Source: Anaerolineae bacterium (lineage in GTDB: Bacteria; Chloroflexota; Anaerolineae; B4-G1; SLSP01). Taken from it: DNA of 34,433 bases. Below the pieces are notes generated by a model. That model saw only the letters and a list, made by a program, of their open reading frames with translations. It had not been told where the DNA came from and made no database searches. Within the stretch, counting starts at the first letter, position 1, and every line of letters starts with the position of its first letter. Where the stretch lies: positions 1-34,433 of the forward strand of contig JAFGNR010000232.1 of assembly GCA_016926915.1 (NCBI GenBank), read 5' to 3'. Shown in pieces: positions 15,617 to 23,557 of the stretch. The translations under genes were made by a program, and so were the position numbers.

Positions 15617-16245
15617 CCGTTGATTTCGTACCCACAGGCACTGTAGACGTACCGGATATTGCCTATGAGGAACGGATTGAACTACCTGCGACGCGCACGG
15701 GCCTCATCGTGGTTGATATGCAAAACGACTTCGTCAAGCCTGAAGGCGGTCTCAGCGTACCGGCCGCGACTGAAGTCGTACAGAACATTCAACGTTTACT
15801 GGCAATGGCCCGCCTGCATCGCGTCCGCATCATCTACACACAGGATACACAGCTCCCTGATGACCCAGAGTTCGACATCTGGCCCAAGCATTGTGTCATG
15901 GGCACGTGGAGCTGGGAGATCATCGAGGCGCTCTCTCCCCATCCCGAGGACTTGATCTGTCGCAAGAACCGCTACGATGCTTTCTACGGTAGCTGGCTCA
16001 ACCATTTCCTAAGTCAGGTCTGGGACATCGAGCATCTGGTACTCGTCGGCGCCGTACCGAATATCTGTGTCTTGCACACCGCCGCTTCGGCCGGCTTGCG
16101 GTGGTATCGCGTTGTCGTACCGGCTGATGGCATTGCAGCGCTGACAACTTTCGGGCAAGCGTTGACCTTACATCAGGTCTCAAGTCTCTATAACGGAGAC
16201 GTCGTCCGGAGCGTAGACCACCTGCACTTCGAAGTCGCCGGTTGA
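15613..16245 (+). CDS. Isochorismatase-like cysteine hydrolase
   Basis: A 210-residue alpha/beta hydrolase of the nicotinamidase/isochorismatase superfamily. The Asp-Lys-Cys triad is visible: Asp in LIVVDMQNDF (about 36), Lys in CRKNRYDAF (about 117) and the nucleophile Cys in VPNICVLHTA (about 154). Members hydrolyse amides such as nicotinamide, N-carbamoyl compounds or biuret. The usual nicotinamidase metal motif is not clear, so I do not assign a substrate. A good RBS (AGAGGAG) precedes the ATG. It lies between PolX and a quinone oxidoreductase on the same strand. Confidence 0.9.
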   Translation: MTVDFVPTGTVDVPDIAYEERIELPATRTGLIVVDMQNDFVKPEGGLSVPAATEVVQNIQRLLAMARLHRVRIIYTQDTQLPDDPEFDIWPKHCVMGTWSWEIIEALSPHPEDLICRKNRYDAFYGSWLNHFLSQVWDIEHLVLVGAVPNICVLHTAASAGLRWYRVVVPADGIAALTTFGQALTLHQVSSLYNGDVVRSVDHLHFEVAG

Positions 16246-16350
16246 GCCAATCGGAGTATGCCCCCCCAAACATAATACGCGCGGTAGCCGGAAATAAGCG
16301 CAAGCCTATACCCATATCCGTTTATCGATCATAAGGAGGTCACTGATCCC

Positions 16351-17301
16351 ATGAAAGCCATGAGCATTAACCAGTTTGGTGGTCCAGAAGTTTTCGGGCA
16401 GATTGAGGTGGGGCAGCCATATATGGCAGCCGATGAGGTCCTCGTCAAAGTCAAAGCGACATCCGTGAACCCTATTGACTGCAAACTTCGACATGCCGGG
16501 GCACAATCCGGCATTGAGCTGCCCGCGATCCTCGGGCACGACGTTTCCGGCATTGTCGAGAATGTCGGAGCTGCAGTACACGATTTCACAATTGGTGAAG
16601 AAGTCTTCTATTCACCAATGCTCCGCAGCGGCAAAACCGGCAGCTACGCGACCTATCACGTCGCGCGCGCCGCCATCGTGGCGAGAAAACCGGTCAATCT
16701 CTCACACGAGCAAGCTGCGAGTATTCCACTTGCAGGATTGACCGCATGGGATGCGCTGATTACCAAGGCGCGTGTGAGAGCCGGTGAAAGCGTGTTGATT
16801 CACGGGGCCGGGGGCGTCGGATCCCTAGCCATCCAACTCGCCAAGATCTCGGGCGCCTACGTGATCGCCGTATGCAGCGACTATATGACAGAGATGGCGC
16901 GGGCGTTGGGCGCCGATGCCACAGTGAATTACAAATCGGATGACTTTACGGATACCGTGAATGCCCAGACCGATGGCTATGGCGTCGATATCGTTGTGGA
17001 TACCGTGGGCAGTGACACACTTACTCGTAGCATCGCCGTTACCAAGCCTTTTGGACGCCTTGCCGGTATCGTGAACACAGATGCTGGCTTTCGAGAAGCA
17101 TTCGCCAAGAACATTACCATCTATCCCACAGTCATGCAACGCACGCGGTATAAGTTGGATGCCCTAAGGGTGCTCCTCGAACGCGGCGTGCTCCATCCTG
17201 TGATCGATTCGGTAATGGCGTTGATCCAAGTTGCTGAAGCGCACCGCCGGTTGGAACGGGGCGGCGTTAAAGGCAAGCTCGTGTTGCGAGTTACAGAGTA
17301 G
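16351..17301 (+). CDS. Zinc-independent NADP-dependent oxidoreductase (quinone oxidoreductase/MDR family)
   Basis: A 316-residue medium-chain dehydrogenase/reductase. The GroES-like N-domain has VKVKATSVNPIDCKLR and LGHDVSGIVENVG. The Rossmann domain has the motif VLIHGAGGVGSLAIQLAK. The catalytic zinc ligands and the structural-zinc Cys lobe are missing, as in zeta-crystallin/QOR proteins, which reduce quinones or reactive enals and enones with NADPH. AAGGAGG lies about 11 nt upstream of the ATG. The detoxification role suits the stress-related surroundings. Confidence 0.92.
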   Translation: MKAMSINQFGGPEVFGQIEVGQPYMAADEVLVKVKATSVNPIDCKLRHAGAQSGIELPAILGHDVSGIVENVGAAVHDFTIGEEVFYSPMLRSGKTGSYATYHVARAAIVARKPVNLSHEQAASIPLAGLTAWDALITKARVRAGESVLIHGAGGVGSLAIQLAKISGAYVIAVCSDYMTEMARALGADATVNYKSDDFTDTVNAQTDGYGVDIVVDTVGSDTLTRSIAVTKPFGRLAGIVNTDAGFREAFAKNITIYPTVMQRTRYKLDALRVLLERGVLHPVIDSVMALIQVAEAHRRLERGGVKGKLVLRVTE

Positions 17302-17317
17302 TAGAGAAGGATGAAGT

Positions 17318-18445
17318 ATGACCTCTCAAAAACGAGTCCTCATCTTGACAACAGACGCGGGTTTAGGGCATCAGAGCGCCGCCGAGGCCATCGCGAAAGC
17401 CTTGAAACACCTCTATGACGACGACGCCGCTGTCAAAATTGCTAACGTCATGGCAAAGGAGCGCATCCCGGGCCTCATCCGTCTGGGAAACGACGAGTAC
17501 GACCAGCTGGTCACCGAACATGCCGACCTCTACGCATTGGGGTTTGAACTCAGCGACGCTACGGTACCCGCATCCCTGATGCAGGCGGGGATGGCGCTAT
17601 TTCTATCCGGAGCGATTCGAGATCTCGTGCGACAACATGATCCCGACGTCATCGTTGCAACGCACCCGTCCTGTCAGAGCCCGTTGAGCACCGTCTTCCG
17701 GCTAGAGAACCGCCACATTCCTTCCCTAACGGTCGTAACGGACTTGGTTACGATTCACCAACTATGGTTCGACAAGGCCATCGACCTCTGCATCGTACCA
17801 ACGAAGGCTGCACACGACCTTGCACTAGAAAATGGCCTATCAGAAGATCAGATTGCCGTTATCGGGATCCCCGTCGATCCGGTCATCGCAACGATCTCCA
17901 AGGAGCCGGCGGAGTTACGCGCGGAACTGGGCTGGCGCCCGGACATGCAAACGTTACTCGTAGTGGGAGGAAAGCGGGTTAAGCATCTACGGGAGATTCT
18001 ACACGCCCTGAACCATGCCAATCTCTCGCTTCAACTGGTAGTCGTCGCTGGAGGAGATGAAGCCTTCTACCGGCGCCTTCAGGACATTGAGTGGCATAGT
18101 ACCGTGCACACCTACAACTTCGTCGATAATCTGCCGGTGATGATGAAAGCCTCGGATGCGATTATGTGCAAAGCAGGTGGGTTGATCGTCACAGAATCGT
18201 TGGCCTGTGGGCTTCCCCTGCTGTTGGTTGACGTTCTTCCAGGACAAGAACAAGGCAATGCCGAGTATGTGATCGAAGGCGGGGCCGCCGCCATGGCGAA
18301 GACGCCTCTCGCGGCCTTGGAAACCGTCTACCATTGGTTCGAACTGGATCACGAACATTTGGCCGCCAAGGCACGCCGCGCGCGAGAACTAGGGCGCCCC
18401 CACGCCGCCCACAAAATTGCAGAGCGGATATGGAGATTAGGTTAA
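17318..18445 (+). CDS. MGDG-synthase-like glycosyltransferase (GT28)
   Basis: A 375-residue GT-B enzyme. The N-terminal diacylglycerol-glycosyltransferase domain begins RVLILTTDAGLGHQSAAEAI. The C-terminal nucleotide-sugar domain includes LLVVGGKRVKHL, VVVAGGDEAF and the donor-site region MCKAGGLIVTESLACGLPLLL. Relatives (plant MGD1, Bacillus UgtP) transfer galactose or glucose from the UDP-sugar to diacylglycerol at the cytosolic membrane face. MurG shares the fold, but the N-domain here is of the MGDG type. It begins 17 nt after the oxidoreductase and is probably co-transcribed. The sugar specificity is unknown. Confidence 0.88.
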   Translation: MTSQKRVLILTTDAGLGHQSAAEAIAKALKHLYDDDAAVKIANVMAKERIPGLIRLGNDEYDQLVTEHADLYALGFELSDATVPASLMQAGMALFLSGAIRDLVRQHDPDVIVATHPSCQSPLSTVFRLENRHIPSLTVVTDLVTIHQLWFDKAIDLCIVPTKAAHDLALENGLSEDQIAVIGIPVDPVIATISKEPAELRAELGWRPDMQTLLVVGGKRVKHLREILHALNHANLSLQLVVVAGGDEAFYRRLQDIEWHSTVHTYNFVDNLPVMMKASDAIMCKAGGLIVTESLACGLPLLLVDVLPGQEQGNAEYVIEGGAAAMAKTPLAALETVYHWFELDHEHLAAKARRARELGRPHAAHKIAERIWRLG

Positions 18446-18499
18446 GAGAAGCCCAACGCAAAGCCATCTTTGCCAACTTCTTCCCATCTCAGCCAGACT

Positions 18500-18529
18500 T
18501 TGACCATCGGCTAAAGCCCTCCCTATCTT
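18500..18529 (+). promoter_or_regulatory. Candidate promoter for the coiled-coil/PRC/dodecin block
   Basis: TTGACC (18500-18505) and TATCTT (18524-18529) are separated by 18 nt. They lie in the 153-nt gap before the next gene. A second box, TATACT (18531), is better as a hexamer but its 25-nt spacing is too long. Confidence 0.35.
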
Positions 18530-18598
18530 CTATACTGAATGTAGAAGAAGTCATGGTAAGCACACCGGCACAAACCGGTGGCGAAAGGAGCCCAGAGT

Positions 18599-18913
18599 AT
18601 GAAAGACAAAACGCAAGAACTATATGCAGAGAAGGCCAAGGCACAAATCCAAGAACTCGAAGCCCGAATCGAGTTATTGAAAGCAAAAGCAGAAACCGCC
18701 AAGGCCGATGCCAAGATCGAGTATCAGGAGCGAATCGCGGAGCTCCGGGACAAACGCGAAGAAATCAGTTCCAAATTACAGGAGTTGCGCGAGGCTAGTG
18801 CGAATGCCTGGCAGGAACTCAAGAGCGGCATTGAGCAGGCTCTGGACGATCTGTCGCGCGCCATCAACGACGCGTTTTCACAATTCCAGATCGAGTTCCC
18901 TGGGAACGAATAA
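18599..18913 (+). CDS. sll1863-like coiled-coil stress protein
   Basis: A 104-residue protein that is almost entirely a charged coiled coil (LEARIELLKAKAETAKADAKIEYQERIAELR). It ends with an amphipathic segment, WQELKSGIEQALDDLSRAINDAFSQF. This layout matches the small sll1863 family of Synechocystis and other bacteria, described as stress-responsive. No catalytic function is known. The track start (GTG 18578) lies before the RBS; AAAGGAG precedes ATG 18599. The PRC-barrel and dodecin genes follow closely. Confidence 0.8.
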   Translation: MKDKTQELYAEKAKAQIQELEARIELLKAKAETAKADAKIEYQERIAELRDKREEISSKLQELREASANAWQELKSGIEQALDDLSRAINDAFSQFQIEFPGNE

Positions 18914-18945
18914 CCCGGCGCATCTCGAACGAAAGGAGATATAGC

Positions 18946-19608
18946 ATGCAATTCAAGGAGAATGCCAACGTATACACAGTGGATGACAACAAAGTCGGTG
19001 AAGTGGAACGCGTCGTTTTAGACCCGCAGACCAAGGAAATCACACACCTGGTAGTCCGCAAAGGGTTTTTGCTCACAGAAGACAAAGTGGTCCCAATCGA
19101 CCTGGTAGATCAGGGCACCGAGGATCGAGTCATCCTCAAAAAGATAGGAGATCTGGAATCCCTACCGGATTTCGAGGAGTCTCAATACGTGCAAGCAACC
19201 CCGCTCTATTCGAGGTCCCCCTACAAAGGGGGCTACGCTCGGCCCTATATCTGGTATCCGTCTCCCGGCCTGACATGGTGGGCAGGCATCACTCCCTATC
19301 CCCTTTATCCGGTCCCGGGTTTTGTCAAAGAGACGTGGCAGAATATTCCAGAAGGCGCCGTGGGGCTGAAAGAAGGCGCGGATGTGATCGCCGCAGACGA
19401 CGAAAAAGTCGGGAATGTGGAGCGCGTATTCGCCAATCCCCAGCAAGAGCGGGCGACCCATCTTCTCATCTCCAAAGGTCTACTGCTGAAGAAGAAAAAA
19501 CTAATTCCCACCACGTGGATCACGCGGGTCAGCGAGGATGCAGTTCACCTGGTCGTCCATTCCGATTTCCTCGATAGATTACCGGAGTATGAAGGCGCGC
19601 CCCTGTAG
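18946..19608 (+). CDS. Tandem PRC-barrel domain protein
   Basis: A 220-residue protein with two PRC-barrel units. Residues 1-75 contain NANVYTVDDNKVGEVERVVLDP and ITHLVVRKGFLLTEDKVVPIDLV. Residues about 135-215 repeat the pattern (ADVIAADDEKVGNVERVFANP, THLLISKGLLLKKKKLIPTTWI). The linker is rich in Tyr, Pro and Trp (RPYIWYPSPGLTWWAG). PRC barrels occur in the photosynthetic reaction centre H subunit, RimM and many stress-related bacterial proteins. Function here is unknown. AAAGGAG gives a confident start. Confidence 0.9.
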   Translation: MQFKENANVYTVDDNKVGEVERVVLDPQTKEITHLVVRKGFLLTEDKVVPIDLVDQGTEDRVILKKIGDLESLPDFEESQYVQATPLYSRSPYKGGYARPYIWYPSPGLTWWAGITPYPLYPVPGFVKETWQNIPEGAVGLKEGADVIAADDEKVGNVERVFANPQQERATHLLISKGLLLKKKKLIPTTWITRVSEDAVHLVVHSDFLDRLPEYEGAPL

Positions 19609-19652
19609 CGGCGCCCGTCATCAAGGCCACAAGTACCGGCATAGGAGGCCCC

Positions 19653-19856
19653 ATGTCAATCGCGAAAGTTGTTGAGGTTTTAGCACAATCAGAAGAGAGT
19701 TGGGAAGCTGCAGCGCAAGCCGCGGTCGCACATGCTGCCAAAACGGTGCGCAATATCGAGCACATCTATATCGAGAACTTCCAGGCAGTAGTGGAAGATG
19801 AAAGGATCACCCAGTACCGGGTGAATGCCAAAATTACTTTCGTCGTCGAAGACTGA
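19653..19856 (+). CDS. Dodecin family flavin-binding protein
   Basis: A 67-residue dodecin: SIAKVVEVLAQSEESWEAA for strand 1 and the helix, then NIEHIYIENFQAVVEDERITQYRVNAKITFVVED. Dodecins form hollow dodecamers that store or quench riboflavin/FMN. The Trp that usually stacks on the flavin (in segments like xxWxxE) appears as Tyr (HIYIENF), so flavin affinity may differ. TAGGAGG precedes the ATG. It is in a run with the coiled-coil and PRC-barrel genes, suggesting a shared stress regulon. Confidence 0.9.
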   Translation: MSIAKVVEVLAQSEESWEAAAQAAVAHAAKTVRNIEHIYIENFQAVVEDERITQYRVNAKITFVVED

Positions 19857-19868
19857 CCCAGTTCTCGG

Positions 19869-19946
19869 CAGAGCAGGGTAAAGCGCAACGCTTCACGTCA
19901 AGATCATCAGTATCTCGATAAGAGGCTTGCGCCAAGCCCTGCTCTG
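19869..19946 (+). other. Structured element, possible three-way-junction RNA
   Basis: CAGAGCAGGG (19869-19878) pairs perfectly with CCCTGCTCTG (19937-19946). The loop contains AAGCG-caa-CGCTT and GGCTT-gcgcc-AAGCC hairpins. It lies in the 192-nt gap between dodecin and the P-type ATPase. It lacks a T-tract, so it is more likely a leader, processing or regulatory structure than a plain terminator. Confidence 0.45.
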
Positions 19947-20048
19947 TTCACGTGAGAATCGCCGCTTTGCCCAATGTCTACCCTTTTGACCGAAGGCCAA
20001 AAAGCGCCAGTTTCAGGAACACCCTGCGTGTGAAAGGTAAAGGCCCCG

Positions 20049-22061
20049 ATGAACAAACCTGCTACTCGAGACAATCACCCAACCAACGCGAAAGAAAACC
20101 ATGAACATCAGCATGCCCAAATGGTAGCCGATTTTCGCCGGCGCTTTTGGATTTCTATCACACTCACGGCGCCGATACTGCTGCTCTCCCCCTTGATCCG
20201 GGAATTTCTGGGGCTGGCGGACGCGTTGGCCTTCCCAGGAGACCGGTTAGCCCTCTTTATTCTCTCTACGGTCATTTTCTTTTATGGCGGTTGGCCCTTT
20301 CTCAAGGGCTTCTATGACGAGATCTCTTCCAAACAACCGGGGATGACGACGCTCATTGCCGTCGCCATCACCGTCGCCTATGGTTACAGTAGCCTCGTGG
20401 TATTGGGCCTTGGCGGCAAAGTCTTCTTCTGGGAACTGGCAACGCTTATCGATGTAATGCTGTTGGGGCACTGGATCGAGATGCGCTCCGTCATGGGGGC
20501 TTCACGCGCATTACAAAAGTTAGCCGCATTGTTGCCTTCAGAAGCCCATCTCCTGCGCTCCGATGGGACGCTAGAAGATGTACCTGTGACTACCCTGGAA
20601 GCTGGGGATAAGGTCGTCATCAAGCCGGGCGAGAAAGTTCCAGCAGATGGAGAGATTGTCAAAGGCGCCAGCGCGATCGATGAATCCATGCTCACTGGCG
20701 AGTCTACCCCGGTTCCCAAAGAGATCGGAGAGGAGGTCATCGGTGGATCGGTCAATGGGGAAGGCAGCCTCACCGTCGCCGTACAGAAAACAGGCGAGGA
20801 CTCCTATCTCTCCCAGGCGGTCGCCCTGGTACGTGAAGCACAGCAGAGCAAATCCCGCACGCAGAATCTGGCAGATCGCGCCGCCCTGTGGTTGACCATC
20901 ATCGCCCTCTCGGGAGGAGCCATCACGTTAGTCTTATGGCTGCTGGTGGGACAGCGTGATTTTGTCTTCGCTCTGGAGCGCAGCGTCACCGTGATGGTGA
21001 TCACGTGTCCACACGCGCTTGGATTGGCCATCCCGCTCGTAGTAGCCGTTTCGACCGCTATATCTGCCCGGCGGGGTCTACTTATTCGCAACCGTACCGC
21101 TTTCGAGCGCGCACGTAACATCGATGCTCTGCTATTCGACAAAACCGGCACGCTGACCAAAGGAGAATTCGGCGTCACCGACACCCTGGTGTTCGATAAC
21201 GCTCTGGATCCAGGAGTAGTGTTGGAAATGGCTGCGGCTGTCGAATCGCACTCGGAGCACCCCCTCGCGCAAGGCATCATGTCAGCCACAGAAGAGATCC
21301 CTGACGTCGCAGACTTTCAATCTATTCCCGGTAAGGGCGCACAGGGCAATGTCCGTGGTCAGGAGGTCAAAGTTGTGAGTCCCGGTTATCTGCGGGAGCA
21401 CAACCTTGGGGAGGAGGCAATGAATGATAAGCGCGTAAACTCACTGAGTGCAGAAGGTAAAACCGTGGTCTTTGTGCTGGTTGAGGATCAGCTCAAAGGC
21501 GCTATCGCCCTTGCCGACATCATCCGGCCAGAATCTGCGAAAGCCGTTGAACGTCTCAAAGCCCTGGGAGTACGTTGCATGATGCTAACCGGCGACAGCC
21601 AACAAGTGGCCGATTGGGTAGCGAATGCATTGGGACTCGATGAGGTCTTCGCCGAAATTCTGCCACACGAAAAAGCGGACAAGGTCAAGGAAATTCAATC
21701 CCGGGGGCTGGTCGTTGCGATGACAGGGGACGGCGTTAACGATGCCCCGGCCCTGGCGCAAGCTGACGTGGGCTTGGCGATCGGCGCGGGCACCGACGTC
21801 GCTGTCGAGACTGCCGATATCGTCCTGGTGCGCAGCAATCCACTGGATGCAGTGGAAATCTTCGCTCTTTCACGCGCTACGTACCGGAAGATGATCCAGA
21901 ACCTCGCCTGGGCCACGGGATACAACCTCGTCGCCATCCCCTTGGCAGCTGGCGCGCTCTACGGCGCCGGCATCGTGCTCAGCCCGGCGATGGGTGCGCT
22001 TTTGATGTCGCTCAGTACCGTGATTGTCGCCATCAATGCGCGGTTCCTCGATGTGGAGTGA
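20049..22061 (+). CDS. copB: CopB-type copper-transporting P-type ATPase
   Basis: A 670-residue P1B ATPase. The N-terminus is short and His-rich (HPTNAKENHEHQHA) with no CxxC metal-binding domain. The phosphorylation site is DKTGTLT (Asp364), the actuator loop has LTGES, the nucleotide domain has SEHPLAQG, and the hinge is GDGVNDAPAL. The intramembrane metal motif is CPH (Cys320-Pro-His) rather than CPC, the mark of the CopB group, which exports Cu(II) or Cu(I). Silver transport is the alternative. No copper regulator (CsoR, CueR) is nearby; the structured leader upstream is the only regulatory candidate. Confidence 0.93.
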   Translation: MNKPATRDNHPTNAKENHEHQHAQMVADFRRRFWISITLTAPILLLSPLIREFLGLADALAFPGDRLALFILSTVIFFYGGWPFLKGFYDEISSKQPGMTTLIAVAITVAYGYSSLVVLGLGGKVFFWELATLIDVMLLGHWIEMRSVMGASRALQKLAALLPSEAHLLRSDGTLEDVPVTTLEAGDKVVIKPGEKVPADGEIVKGASAIDESMLTGESTPVPKEIGEEVIGGSVNGEGSLTVAVQKTGEDSYLSQAVALVREAQQSKSRTQNLADRAALWLTIIALSGGAITLVLWLLVGQRDFVFALERSVTVMVITCPHALGLAIPLVVAVSTAISARRGLLIRNRTAFERARNIDALLFDKTGTLTKGEFGVTDTLVFDNALDPGVVLEMAAAVESHSEHPLAQGIMSATEEIPDVADFQSIPGKGAQGNVRGQEVKVVSPGYLREHNLGEEAMNDKRVNSLSAEGKTVVFVLVEDQLKGAIALADIIRPESAKAVERLKALGVRCMMLTGDSQQVADWVANALGLDEVFAEILPHEKADKVKEIQSRGLVVAMTGDGVNDAPALAQADVGLAIGAGTDVAVETADIVLVRSNPLDAVEIFALSRATYRKMIQNLAWATGYNLVAIPLAAGALYGAGIVLSPAMGALLMSLSTVIVAINARFLDVE

Positions 22062-22082
22062 GACACTGCACTTCACGCCCCC

Positions 22083-23057
22083 CTAGAGCATCTCGACTGC
22101 GACCGAGGTAGCGTTTTCGACCTCAGGTAGAATACGGCGCCATGCCAGGATATTCGAGAGCGCCGACAACAAATGCCCATTGGATAACACAGCGATGAGC
22201 TCCGGGCCAATCTGCACCAACCGTTCCACCATGTGCTTGGGCCAGGGAACCTGGATGCCAATAGCCGTAGCCGACCACGTTTTGCCGCCATCCAGCGTTC
22301 GTTCGATACGCCCCTTTTCATCAACTGAGTCTGCCGGGCCAAAAATGATGTGGTTGATGTCTTGGGGATCCATCCAGGCCGCGCGACAATAACAATCGTA
22401 AAGCTGCTCCCACACCGCGCCGCCATCCATAGAGAAATAAAGTCCCCCTCCCGTTGAGGCTAACACCCTATCGGGGGACGACGAACGGACAAGTACGGAA
22501 TGGACATCGGGATGAATGAATCCCTCCGGTCGCGCGGCCCTTGGATCAGGAAGGCTGCCGATGACAGGCTGCCAGGTGGCGCCCTGGTCATCAGAGCGCA
22601 ACAAGCCGCCCTGCTCAACGGCGGCATAGACGCGATCCCCATGTGCAGCAAACCCCCGCACACATCCCGCTTCCGGCGAGTAGGGCAGATACCAGCTGTG
22701 CTCATCCCGTAGCTCGGCGACTTCCGGGCAGATGCGCCAGGTTTGAGCCTCGTCAGTGGTTACAAAAATAGCTGCCGGCTCGGTGCCAAGAAACGCCCGT
22801 CCCCCTATGTCAGGATGATACGCGAGCCACCGCGCATGTTGAATCGTCACTCCTTCACCCGCTGGACGCCAGCTCCGGCCGAGATCACCGGAGTGGAACA
22901 GGCCCTTGGTTGTACCCACGAGAATTTTACCATCTCGCACGCTGAGCGCCGTAACATGATGCGCCGCCAGAGCTTGTCCAGCAATGTACCAATGTTCAGC
23001 CTCTCTCCTGGCAGTCAACACGCCTTCTGTCGTTGCAATAAAAAACACCTCATTCAT
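22083..23057 (-). CDS. BNR/Asp-box beta-propeller protein
   Basis: A 324-residue protein with repeated Asp-box-like motifs (SGDLGRSWRP, TTDEAQTWR, SDDQGATWQP, SMDGGAVWEQ, TLDGGKTWSA). These form a beta-propeller as in sialidases, Ycf48-like assembly factors and exo-sialidase-like hydrolases. There is no signal peptide. Catalytic sialidase residues are not evident, so binding or assembly is more likely than hydrolysis. It has its own RBS (GAGGAGG), and the repeat copy B lies 23 nt upstream of the start. It is convergent with copB, with only 21 nt between stops. Confidence 0.85.
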   Translation of the reverse strand: MNEVFFIATTEGVLTARREAEHWYIAGQALAAHHVTALSVRDGKILVGTTKGLFHSGDLGRSWRPAGEGVTIQHARWLAYHPDIGGRAFLGTEPAAIFVTTDEAQTWRICPEVAELRDEHSWYLPYSPEAGCVRGFAAHGDRVYAAVEQGGLLRSDDQGATWQPVIGSLPDPRAARPEGFIHPDVHSVLVRSSSPDRVLASTGGGLYFSMDGGAVWEQLYDCYCRAAWMDPQDINHIIFGPADSVDEKGRIERTLDGGKTWSATAIGIQVPWPKHMVERLVQIGPELIAVLSNGHLLSALSNILAWRRILPEVENATSVAVEML

Positions 23058-23080
23058 CTAGAACCTCCTCTAAAGCTGAC

Positions 23081-23120
23081 CCTCCGCTTTCAGCCCGCAG
23101 CCGTCAGCAAGTTTGGCGTT
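23081..23120 (-). repeat. Interspersed 40-bp repeat, copy B
   Basis: Best-preserved pair with copy A (about 36/40). Next to it on the plus strand lies the palindrome CTCGGCGCCGAG (23127-23138). Similarity to copy C continues loosely past the core (GCGCC(G/A)AGCC). Confidence 0.7.
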
Positions 23121-23279
23121 GCCGGTCTCGGCGCCGAGCCGTTCTGGCACGGAGCACGGGTCGCGCCTTGCACCAAGTGAAATGCGCGCATTCCTCAGTC
23201 CCAAGATCGCGTTACCTCAAGTCGCACATTCCAGTTTCGTGATCGTGGGTGTGGCAGCCCACATGAAACACCTTCAAAC

Positions 23280-23486
23280 TTACTCCCTTGATTCTGGGCT
23301 TTCCTCGCTGCCCTGCTCGTACCAAGGACATTCGGCGTCAGCATCGAGAGCGCGAACGCAAATACACGCCTCATTTTCGGGATGACGGCAGATAATTGTG
23401 CGAGTCACGAAACCGCGACTGATCGACGTATACTCCTCACACTCTGCATGCGGACAAATCTCATAAACGACGATTCTTCTACTCAC
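23280..23486 (-). CDS. Small Cys-rich protein
   Basis: A 68-residue protein starting at GTG 23486, which lies seven bases after a strong AGGAGG; the longer track start ignores this. It has Cys residues in YEICPHAECEEY, TIICRHPENEACICV and ECPWYEQG, six in all, arranged as if to hold one or two metal ions or disulfides. No known family. It follows lpd by 71 nt and may be the last gene of the PDH operon or an independent small gene. Confidence 0.6.
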   Translation of the reverse strand: MSRRIVVYEICPHAECEEYTSISRGFVTRTIICRHPENEACICVRALDADAECPWYEQGSEESPESRE

Positions 23487-23557
23487 AATCACACCTCCTG
23501 ACTCGGAACACTTCTGACCCGCATCACGCCATACACACCCTTTGACCTCGGCATTCT

